Shown here piece after piece: positions 1 through 9,438 of a DNA stretch of 64,000 bases. The stretch spans positions 260,886 to 324,885 of the forward strand of contig NW_006921536.1 in assembly GCF_000340215.1 (NCBI RefSeq), in the 5' to 3' direction. This stretch comes from Pseudocercospora fijiensis CIRAD86 (lineage: Eukaryota; Ascomycota; Dothideomycetes; Mycosphaerellales; Mycosphaerellaceae). The position numbers were made by a program, and so were the translations under genes. The number at the start of each line of letters is the position of its first letter. The stretch's first letter is position 1. The notes under the pieces were generated by a model. The model saw only the letters and a list, made by a program, of their open reading frames with translations. It searched no databases and had not been told where the DNA came from.

Positions 1-839
1 CGACGGCTATATAGAGGAGGCCGCGATAGGGGCCGTAGAAGGGGCTCGTATCCCTATAGTACTAATCGTTCGGCTAACAATAGCGGCAATAGCTATAGCA
101 ATCCCCTAACCGGACTAAAGTGCTTCAATTGTAATAGCACTAGCTATCTACTAGGCTAATACGACAAACCTAAGGACTAGGCCCGAATCGACCGCGCTAC
201 TACTAAGCACCGAAAGCACCTTTTAGTAGCTAACGCTACCCCTATAGGCTAACCTTCTTATTAGTCGAAAAAAGAATAAGCGCCGCACTAACTATTAGCC
301 TTATATAACGTAAGACTATCGATATTGTACTAGCTATTATACGTACCTGTCTCGTATCGGATACGTATAGGACTAACTATAAGACTAAGGTTACGCTAGA
401 CCTAGGAAATTTAGTTAGCGCCCTTATTAGCTATCGCCTAGCTAAGCAATTAGACCTTCGACAACTGCCTAGGACTAACCTGCTAACCCTTGCTTGGTTT
501 AATAACGCTCGGCACTTAACCTACGGAGCCTACTATATCTATATAGCTCTAAGAGACGACCTCGGAAATGAACGCCTACTAAACTTTACTACCTACGCGG
601 TAGACATAGACAGCCTCCTATCCGACATTGTTATTAGCAACCCTATTCTTAAGTACTATACTATAGTTATAGACTTAGGCAGTTAATAATAGCGATTTAG
701 AATCGCTAGGAAAGAGGACATTAAACACATCGATATTAGCGAGTATCCTAATAATATTAGGGTCCTGTTTATTAGCAACCTAACTCTTGCCTTAGCTAAT
801 CCAACTGCCGACCTACTCGGTAGTAATAACGATAAACTA

Positions 840-1640
840 GTGCCCCCTAATAGCATAGATCCTAAACAGCTTGCTCGCATACTAGAGCCTATCCGAGAGA
901 CCTATATTAATGTATTTAAACACTACCTAGCATCGACATTGCCTATATTTAAAGAGACGGATTATAAGGTTAATATTATAGAGGGCAAGGAGGTTCCTTT
1001 TAGTCCCCTCTACAACCTTAGTAAACGAGAGCTTGCTATGTTGCGTAAGTACCTAGAGGAAAACCTAGCTAATAGCCGGATACGGTATAGTAACAGCCCT
1101 GCTAGTGCCCCTATCCTGTTCGTGCTAAAGAAGGATAGTAGCCTACGCCTCTATATCGATTATCGTAGGCTTAATGCTGTTACTATTAAGGATCGCTGTC
1201 TACTTCCTCTTATTAATAAGACCCTTAATCGCCTTTCTAGTACCTACTACTATACTATATTAGACATTAAGGACGCCTATTACCGCATCTGTATTCGTAA
1301 GGGCGATAAATGGAAGACAGCCTTTTATACTCGCTATAGCTATTTCGAGTACTTAGTTATGCTATTTAGGCTAGCTAATGCCCCTACTATATTCTAGTCC
1401 TACATTAATCGGGCCCTATTAGGCCTATTAGATTACCTCTATATAGTTTACCTAGATAATATCCTAGTTTACATACACTCTCCTAATATTGCGGAATACT
1501 AGGCTATAGTCCGTAAGGTACTCGATCGCCTAAGGGCCTATAGCTTATATTGCAAGCCTTCTAAATGCACCTTTGCTACTAAGGAGGTAGCCTTCCTTAG
1601 TTTTATCGTATTAACTAAGGGTGTTAAGGCTAACCCTAAT
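840..1640 (+). pseudogene. Reverse transcriptase domain of the Gypsy relic
   Basis: An open stretch at 840-1397 encodes the N-terminal half of a Ty3-type reverse transcriptase: the LRLYIDYRRLNAVT motif, the LDIKDAYYRI palm motif containing the first catalytic Asp, and the TAFYTRYSYFEYLVMLFRL segment. The frame then meets a TAG where Gln would be expected and continues into YLDN at 1449-1460. The family has two Asp there, so the second catalytic Asp now reads Asn, by a TpG to TpA change. The domain cannot be made as one protein and is inactive. The usual start codon is not identifiable; the gag-pol frame presumably began upstream. Confidence 0.9.
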
Positions 1641-1679
1641 CGGATCAAAACTATTACTAAATAGCCTGTTCTTACGTTA

Positions 1680-2290
1680 ATTAAGGAGCTGTAGTCGTTC
1701 CTCGGTTTTGCTAACTTCTATCGCCGATTTATTAAGGGCTATTCGAGGTATGTAATGCTACTAACTAAGCTTACTAAAACTAAGGCCAACCCGACTAGAG
1801 AGTTTAAATAGACTAATAGAGTACAAGCTACTTTCGACGGTTTAAAGCGGCGCTTTACTAAAGTCCCCTTATTGCACTATTTCGTACTAAGTAAACAGAT
1901 CCGCATTGAGACTAACGCTTTACAGTTTGCTATATTAGCTATTATGTTACAATAGGCTAATAACAATTACTAGCACCCGATTGCCTTCTTCTCGAGGAAG
2001 ATAATTAACGCTAAGCGTCGCTACGAGACCTACGAGTAAGAGCTCCTAGCTATTATCGAGGCCTTTAAGCACTAGAGATACTATCTCGATAGTGCATAGT
2101 ACACTATTCAGGTCTATACGGACTATAACAACCTCCGTAGAATTACGAAGGTTACTAGGGTTATAGGTCGATAGGCTAGATAGGCCGTCTACCTCGCTAG
2201 GTTCGATTTTAATATATTATACCGGCTAGGCGTAAGTAACCCTGCCGATAGCCTATCGAGGCGACCTAATTACGATAGCGAAACCTAATA
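1680..2290 (+). pseudogene. RNase H domain and connection of the Gypsy relic
   Basis: Frame fragments after the reverse transcriptase match the Ty3 connection and RNase H: FLGFANFYRRFI near 1700, then an IRIETNA-type strand near 1903, PIAFFSRK near 1979, YETYExELLAII near 2021, TDYNNLRR near 2117, and the closing ADSLSRRPNY near 2245. The tail is the usual end of RNase H in this family. Many TAG codons interrupt it, each explicable as former CAG or TGG. Confidence 0.85.
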
Positions 2291-2739
2291 TATTAATTCT
2301 TTGTTTCTAACCCTATAGTATAAGATCGCTATAGCCCGTATTATTAATAAGCAAGCGTAGGATAAGCGGCTTACCGGACTCCGCGACGGCTTAAAGCATG
2401 TTAATGCTCTTGCTATATTAATAGTACGTATTAAGGCAAGAGCTAAGGACACAAATAGGAGAAGTTATAATAACTCCCTAGTCGATATCGCTATATATAG
2501 TAATAGCGATTAAAGTACTAATGCAGTTAATCTAGCTGCTAGTGCTATTAGATATATATAATACGTACCTCGTTTAACAGCGAGGGTACTATTAAATAAC
2601 CTTGCAAATAGGGATAGTTAATCGTTTATAGATGAGCTATTACGGGCTTAGTAGAGGGACGCCTTTACTACTAAACGTATAGATAAGCTTGTAAGTAGGC
2701 GAAAGACTCGATCTAGCAAGAGTAATAATTAGTCGATCG

Positions 2740-4167
2740 ATAACAAAGGTTATTTAAAGTTTAAGGGCAGATACTATGTCCCTGCTAAACATTCGATCCG
2801 ATAAGAGCTTCTTAAGCGACACTATAATAGTAAGCTTGCCGGTTACTATAGTATAGAGAGGTCGCACGAGCTACTATCGCGTATATACTACTAGCTAAAT
2901 AGTAAGCGGGATATAAAGGAATACGTTAATACGTATGCCGTATATTAACGTGTTAAGGTACTAAAACATTAGCCTTTTAGCGAGTTGTCCTTATTACTAA
3001 TCCCTTATAAGCCATTTGCAGAGCTTACGATAGACTTTATTATAGGCCTTCTACCTACTAAACGTAGGGGTAGTAAGGACATCTTCGATGCTATCCTTAT
3101 TATAGTAGATCGGTTTACTAAAGGCGCTCGATACATCCCGGTACGGAAGGATTAGACTGCTATTAATATAGTAGAGGCTCTATAGAGCAATATCTTCTAT
3201 ACCTATTAGGGGACCCCTAAGGGGATAGTCTCTAACCGGGGCACGATATTTACATCCTATTATTAGAGCGAGATATGCCTATAGCTAAGACTAAAGCATC
3301 GGCTATTAACAGCCTTCTATCTATAGACTAACAGTTAAACAGAGAGGCAGAATGCTACCCTATAGTAGTACTTACGTAGTTACATTAACGAGAACCCTAA
3401 CGACTAGGTCAACCTCCTATAGCCTATAGAATTCGTATATAATAACAGTGTATACTTATCTACTAAGGTTTCGCTATATATAGCTATAATGGGTTAGAAC
3501 GCTGCTATGCTACAAGACCCCCTACCGCTCGAGGCCGAGCGTAAGGAAAGGGAAGCGCGTCAAGTACCCGAAATACTAGCGGCTATTAAGAGGGTTCAAA
3601 AGATGCGAGAGATTTACGCTAAGTTAGCTAACAAACTAGCAAAGGCCTAGGCATATTAGAAGGCCTACTATAACAAACACTATACGCTAATAACTTTCAA
3701 GCAAGGCGACATAGTTATGCTAAGCACTAAGAACCTCCGTATCCGCAAACACCTATTACCTAACGGCAAAACAAGGCCTAAGCTCGCACTAAGATACATT
3801 AGTCTATTCCGCATTCGAGAAGTTAAGGGCTCCTCCGTATAGGCTTATTAGTTATAGCTTCCTCCTTATTACACTATCTATAATACCTTCTATATATCCC
3901 TCCTTAAGCTATATTACCTGCGCGAGGGGGATGAAGCCCCTACTAAACACGAAGACATACTAGCGGATAGTGAAGAGCTATAGTCTATAGAACGTATCCT
4001 AAAGCACCGGACTAGGCAAGGCAAGAAGGAGTACCTACTAAGATAGCAAGGCTATTTACTAGAATAGGACTTATAGGAAGCTAAAGACTCCTTTAAGGAC
4101 ATAACCGAGTTGTTAGATAAGTATTAGACTAGCATAAAGAACAAGAAGAAGGCTAAAAGCTTATAAT
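2740..4167 (+). pseudogene. Integrase and chromodomain of the Gypsy relic
   Basis: The integrase core is recognised by LTIDFIIGLLPTKRRG near 3027, IIVDRFTKGARYIPV near 3100, GTPKGIVSNRGTIFTS near 3211 and the TERQNATL segment near 3336. The second core catalytic acidic position reads Asn (codon 3234-3236), again a TpG to TpA change. The C-terminus has DIVMLSTKNLR-type residues and a chromodomain with SIERILKHRTRQGKKEY near 3988 followed by a WxGY-like segment broken by stops. The chromodomain is what places the element among chromoviruses. Confidence 0.85.
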
Positions 4168-5490
4168 GTTACTACTAAGGCCTAGGATTAATGCTACCCT
4201 CGGGGTACTATTAGCTAACTAATTAGAAGCAAGCAATTGTTAGCAACAAAGGATAATAAGACTATACTACTATAGTAAACGCGTACTAAGTGTCAACAAG
4301 CGCGCTACGACGCGTTAACTAATTGCCTACTCTTTTAAGGATTCTACCTCTTTACTAACGCGCCCTATAGGTCCCCCTCTTGTTCTCTTATTCCGTCGAG
4401 GCCTCGAGGCCTAGGCAATCGGCGCGGCCGGCGTAGCCGGCGCGGCTATATTAGTAATAGTATTGCGGGTATATTACTGTTTAAAAAAGGAAGGACACTG
4501 CTATATTAGTAACGGTATTGCCGAGTTGTTATTAGTTAAAGGAGGTAAAGTTAGCGCTAAGACGACTAGCGCTACTATTGTCAATATTACTTGCTATTGT
4601 CGCTGCGCCTATAGACACAACCTTACCTATACTACGAGCCTAAGGCACCTTTAATTAAAACTTTAATTAAAGCTTAAGCCTATTAAAGGTTTGATTAAAA
4701 ACTTTGAGGCTAAGTCAAAACTTTAACTAAGTTAAAAGATTAAGCGACTAATAGACTAACTAAGGGCAAAACTATAGAGCTAAGCTAGCTAGGGTCGATC
4801 TTGCGGATAATAGGTTACTCCTCGATCTATCTAACTCTTTAAGCGAGGCGAACCTCTACTACTACACTTATAATAGCCTTTATTTATAGAAACCAGACGA
4901 GCTGTATTTTTTGAAAAGATAAGATAAGATTAATACTTAAAGGCTGCTAAACCTAGCTAATTAGGGCTAGCGAAACTACGAATAATAAGAACAACCCTCG
5001 GAACGGACAAACCCTCGGAGCGGACATTTCTAGGTCTTTTAGAGTAGACGCAGAGAACTCGGTACGATATCACTTAGAGCGGAGGCAGGGCTGTAATACC
5101 TCGTACGTCTACCTATTATAGTAGGGAAGACGCGCTTGTATTATAATTAGTCGAAGGCCCTTAATTCTCGTAGATATATATTACTTTATTATATATAAGA
5201 ATAGCGCAGTTAGAGTTGCACGTTGTATTGTGTTAGAAGTAAGGTTTAACATAGTTACATAATCGATAGTTAAGTGTTTAATTCAGCGTAGGCTAAGTAG
5301 CTTACTAGACCTGCTAAGTTAGCGGCAATAGAGATTAGATAGGAATATAGACAGGCTACGAGGGCGCGGCCTTTAGAAGGGAAGCGTGTATTAGGGCTAA
5401 AGAGGCTATACGTAATTGGCATATAGTTAGGCCGAGTGAAGCCGGGGTCTCGGTGCCTTAGGCAGGGCTTGGCGCTTGGCGTTAGGCTAA
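4168..5490. repeat. RIP-altered non-coding repeat sequence, probably containing the 3' LTR
   Basis: This stretch follows the integrase stop codons and is rich in TA steps, CTAG and short stop-riddled frames. It probably holds the 3' untranslated part and 3' LTR of the Gypsy element, but I cannot mark TG...CA ends because the 5' LTR is not in the window. A GC-rich island at about 4418-4445 contains GGCGCGGC and GCCGGC words arranged nearly as an inverted repeat, with no CpA or TpG left to mutate. No gene is supported here. Confidence 0.6.
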
Positions 5491-5499
5491 CTTGCCTGC

Positions 5500-7690
5500 C
5501 TTCCTCCCTCTCCTCTTAGATCTCTATCGAATACTACCTATACCTACTACTACCCTATCTACCTGCTAACATAACCCTTCTTACAGCTGCCGCCGATAGG
5601 CGCATATATTTAGTATAATACTGCTTAGTAATATCGTCTCGATAGGTTAATAATAGGTGCGCTAGTACTACCGTTTCTGCCTTCTTAACCTTCTAATAAT
5701 AGTCGTAAGTAATATTCTCGATAAGGCTACGAATTAGTAGGTAACGGTCCTTTAATATAGTACTAGTAATAGCGTTAACTTCCTTAGCCTTATCGTCTTT
5801 ATATAGGTTGTTATCGTCTACGAGCTACTCGCTATAAGTCTTCGGCGAGTTAATATCGCTATTAAAGCTATTAGGGTTAAAGAAACGGTTAATATAGTAA
5901 TCTACCTATCTAGCCGTTATACTATCGCCTAATATCTCTCGATTATACTAAATATGCCGATATAGTTAGTACTACTGCTTCTAGAAGAAGCACTAGCATA
6001 TATCGGGGAGTTAGTTATTAAGTTATAGTTAATATTATATCTAATTTAGAAGCCCGGCATAAGCGCGCTTCTAAGCGAGTCGATATTGCTTAGTAATAGC
6101 GGTTTGAAGACAGTATAGCAACTCGTAGAAGCGCTTACTACTACTATTTAATCTAGTAAATATAGGAAGTAGGTTATCCTTTACCGCCTCCTTCTTTATA
6201 TTATTATACTATCTCTTATTAATCTCTAGTATATATATAAGAGTGCCGGCGAGCGAGAAGTTAGCCTTAATCGACTTAGTGTTGCTCTTAAAATCGGCGT
6301 AGTACGCCTCGACTAGACTAGTTGTACGCGCCTAAGTAACGATAGTTAGCAATTGCGCTTAGAAGAGGAGGTTATAGTAGTTATAGTAGTCTTATACGCA
6401 TTAATAAGAGGTTGCTCCTCCGTTCCTTAACCGTCTATATCTAGGCGTACTTAGCGGACCATTCTCGTAATAAATACGAGTATAACTCGTCGTTCTTGCT
6501 GTCCAGTAGAGCGTTAATAGCCTATTGTATTCTAACTTTAATCTCCTTATTAGTCTCTATATATAACGATACCCAAACTAGCTTCTTATAGACCGCCTTA
6601 TATCGACTTTTAAGTAGAAATTTGCGGCGAATAGTCTATAGTAAGTGCCGTATACAAAGATAGGTCCTAACTAGTAGAAATATCTCTCGGATTGCTATCT
6701 ATTCTAAAGCCGAGTTATTAGTAACAGTGTATTATAACAACTAACTACTAGGTTTACTATAGTTAGCCTAAGAAGCTAGATAATATAGTGCCTACGTATA
6801 GACCTAACTATACTTGCTTTTAAGTAATGCGTATACTACTAGACGCTAGCGTATGTTGTCGTTAGAAATAAGGATATTAAACAACTTCTAGTCTATTTAG
6901 TTAACTTCGTACGTATCGTCTAGTAGTATTAATTTACTATACTTCTTTAGCAGCTTAATGCCTTCTTCTATAGCCTATACGAAGCCTCTTCTAATACTAT
7001 CCTTTATTAAGACACTAAATAATTAACAATACAATCTATGCTCTTTTACTACCGCTATAATACCCTATAATTAAAGCTTAGGATCGTCTCGTTCGGCCGG
7101 CATCGTAAACCGCTTATCTTGGTTATAATAGGGCGACTTCTTAGCGGCATTGTGTAGTAAACCGATATCGAGATAAGGGACACCGAGATTAGGTCTATAT
7201 TAGCTATTAATAGCGTCGTACGTCCGCCTCGCCTATAGCGAGTAGTCTATTTGCTTCTTAACCTCATCTTTAACTAGTTAATAGACCTTGCGGCTATTAA
7301 GAAGGTCGAGATTATAGGTATATATATTAGCAGTTATATAACAACGAATACTAACCTTTCTAGTAGCCTCGTTCTAGCGGTATTCTACTATTATAACAAA
7401 GCTAATAGAGCACTCCTCTTCTAGCGGTTTAAAGGCTCTTCTATCCTTAATACCTACTACTTCTCGATTTAGCTTGTTACGGCGCTGCCTTTCTATATAA
7501 TAGTAGTATACCTTCTTATAGTATATACTATCCGTACTAGGCTTACCTAGCTTCTTAGTAGACCTCCTAGTATATTAATTGCTATATAGGCTCTATATTA
7601 ATTTCTAGCCTTCCGTATCGGTGTTAATGTCTTCTATAAGGTTAAAAACTCGCTAGCGAAGCTATTTAAGGTTACTAATACTGCTAGGCG
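5500..7690 (-). pseudogene. RIP-destroyed Mutator-like (MULE) transposase
   Basis: Read on - with frame changes, this segment resembles fungal MULE transposases. LLKKYSKLILLDDTYEVN (near 6960-6900) corresponds to the first catalytic strand with its DxTYxxN motif. NSALExIAIREIF followed by TYLCIRHLL and RRKFLLKSRY (about 6718-6600) corresponds to the second catalytic region and the C-x-x-H motif. TTSLVEAYYADFKSNTKSI (about 6335-6275) is the C-terminal catalytic-Glu region. The N-terminal part (about 7600-7000) has the basic DNA-binding-like segment. Many TAG and TAA stops at former Gln and Trp codons show RIP. Terminal inverted repeats were not found by eye. Confidence 0.75.
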
Positions 7691-7828
7691 TAGATAGGTC
7701 TATATTAGTAGACGTTGTATAATATAGGGGATATAGAATAGGAAATGTAGAAGGAATTTGGGAACAGCAGAGATAGTAGCAATGCCAAGATTACGATTTG
7801 TATTGGGTTTAGCGGGGCTTAGTATAGT

Positions 7829-7848
7829 TAGAGTTGCTAGCAACTCTA
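7829..7848. repeat. Perfect 20-bp palindrome at the transposon/gene boundary
   Basis: The sequence TAGAGTTGCT is followed immediately by its exact reverse complement. It lies between the last RIP-like TA-rich sequence and the first unaltered gene, about 150 bp before the KIN17 start codon. It could be a fused pair of short terminal repeats, a solo footprint of an element, or a binding site; nothing seen decides. Confidence 0.8.
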
Positions 7849-7998
7849 GGTGCCCCGTGCGGGCCCCACAGTTGCTGGTATACAGACACTCCACAACTTT
7901 GCGACAGCGACATCTCCCGCATGCAACAATCTCATACAGCAACTCGAAAGGCGACGAAGCCGCACTGCACACCATCGTGACCCCGAAACACCGCCAGA

Positions 7999-9045
7999 AT
8001 GCCGAAAGCAGAAGTCGGCTCGACCAAACACATCGCCAACAAGATGAAGGCGAAAGGCCTCCAACGTCTGCGCTGGTACTGCCAAATCTGCGGCAAACAA
8101 TGTCGCGACGAGAACGGCTTCAAGCAACACACGCAATCGGAAGGCCACGTTCGAGCCATGCTACAAGTGGGCGAAGATCCCCGAAAATACATCAACGACT
8201 TCAGCAACCAATTCCGAAAAGACTTCCTCCAACTCCTACGAACAGCCCACGGCGAGAAGAAAGTCCACATGAACAATTTCTACCAGGAGTACATAAAAGA
8301 CAAAGACCATGTGCACATGAACGCGACCAAGTGGCCGAGTCTCACAGAGTTTGCGAAATATCTTGGGCGAGAAGGGATATGTCGGGTCGAGGAGGAAGAG
8401 AGGGGGTTGTATATTCAGTGGATCGATGATAGCGCTGAAGCAATCAGGAGGAGGGAGGATATCAAGCGTAAAGACCAGTTGGCGAAAGGTGAGGAAGATA
8501 TCGAGAGTAGGCTTTTGAATCAGCAGATTAAAAGGGCGAGGGAACAAGAGGAGAGGAAAAAGGCCGAGATGGCGGAGAAACATGTCCAGCAAGAGGAAGA
8601 GGAAGAGAGATCAGCCGAGCCTGCCGCACCCGCACCCGCACCAGTGAAGGTATCATTGAGCCTGAAGGGAGCAAAAGGCCGCGAAAAACAAAACGCCGAG
8701 AACGGAGAGGCAGCAGAAGGAACAGCCATCCCAATCGCCACATTTTCCTCTTCCACAGACCCACCAAGTACATCTGATCCCGCTTCAGCAGAACCAGCCA
8801 AGGAAGAAGAAGAAGAGCCACAAGACCAAAAGCAACCAGCAAAGATGTCACTCTCCCTGACAGCAAACAAAAAAATTTCGAATCCTCTGGCCAAGAAGAA
8901 TCCCTTGGCCAAAAAGGCGCCGGTAGCCCGAGCTGAGCCGGAGAAGAAGATGAGTAATGCGGAACGGATTATGAAGGAAGAGCTAGAGCGGAAGCGAGTA
9001 GCTGACGAACGAAGTCATGGCGGGAAGAGGCAGAGATTTCATTGA
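7999..9045 (+). CDS. KIN17-family DNA/RNA-binding zinc-finger protein
   Basis: Intronless, 348 aa. Members of the KIN17/Rts2 family are nuclear proteins that bind curved DNA and RNA and are linked to DNA replication, repair and pre-mRNA processing. The N-terminus starts with the family's MPKAEVGSTKHIANKMKAKG, followed by a C2H2 zinc finger (C28, C31, H44, H50) and a winged-helix-like KIN17 core to about residue 150 (FYQEYIKDKDHVHMNATKW, FAKYLGREG). Residues 165-220 are a charged helix, and the rest is an Ala/Glu/Lys-rich low-complexity tail with two KNPLAKK-type repeats and a basic end. Human KIN17 has a C-terminal SH3-like tandem; it is not evident here, as in other fungal members. The ATG at 7999 begins the conserved N-terminus. 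The gene sits only about 150 bp from the transposon block, yet its codon use looks normal. Confidence 0.95.
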   Translation: MPKAEVGSTKHIANKMKAKGLQRLRWYCQICGKQCRDENGFKQHTQSEGHVRAMLQVGEDPRKYINDFSNQFRKDFLQLLRTAHGEKKVHMNNFYQEYIKDKDHVHMNATKWPSLTEFAKYLGREGICRVEEEERGLYIQWIDDSAEAIRRREDIKRKDQLAKGEEDIESRLLNQQIKRAREQEERKKAEMAEKHVQQEEEEERSAEPAAPAPAPVKVSLSLKGAKGREKQNAENGEAAEGTAIPIATFSSSTDPPSTSDPASAEPAKEEEEEPQDQKQPAKMSLSLTANKKISNPLAKKNPLAKKAPVARAEPEKKMSNAERIMKEELERKRVADERSHGGKRQRFH

Positions 9046-9438
9046 GCGCTCGGAAATCGGATTTGAGAACTTTTAGCGTAGGCGTTGGGGGTTGGCATAC
9101 TACATAGCAAGAGCGGACTCGTCACGAAATCGAGCTCGCCTCGCCAATGATGAAACGGCTTGTCCTCGGATGGAGAGGATATGTTTAACATTGATGCATG
9201 GTTAATTTTCATTCCATGTTGCGCTGCGATTAGTGGTCTACACTGAATATGTAAACGCCTCGAGCCTGTGCTGTGCCGCCTATGCTCTGATCCCATTTTC
9301 GATATTCATGCCTGCTCAACAGGTCTCATAGTCCTCCTTTCTGCCGTGATGCTCGAAACAGAAAGCATATCGATTCTAGCGATATGAGTAGCCGAGCGTA
9401 ACGGAATTTCTGTCGATGTCTTGCTCTTTCTGCGCTTT
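9046..9438. other. Convergent intergenic region
   Basis: Shared 3' flank between the KIN17 gene (+) and the secreted-protein gene (-). I see no gene or RNA here, only presumed 3' UTRs. Confidence 0.6.

Larger units (their letters stand above)
1..4167 (+). mobile_element. RIP-destroyed Ty3/Gypsy chromovirus-type LTR retrotransposon (5' end outside window)
   Basis: On + the three frames together give the order zinc knuckle (about 115-170), reverse transcriptase (about 840-1640), RNase H (about 1860-2290), integrase (about 2740-3560) and chromodomain (about 3900-4140), which is the order of Ty3/Gypsy chromoviruses. No long reading frame survives: in-frame TAG/TAA stops sit where Gln or Trp is expected. 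The zinc knuckle keeps both leading Cys, but its His and last Cys positions both read Tyr (145-147, 157-159), changes explained by CpA to TpA and TpG to TpA. This is the mark of RIP. The 5' LTR and most of gag lie outside the window; I could not delimit the 3' LTR. Confidence 0.9.

Noticed and set aside
4463..4654. Small open frame of 63 codons in the RIP-altered region
   Set aside because: It lies in transposon-derived non-coding sequence, has no recognisable motif, and is expected by chance.
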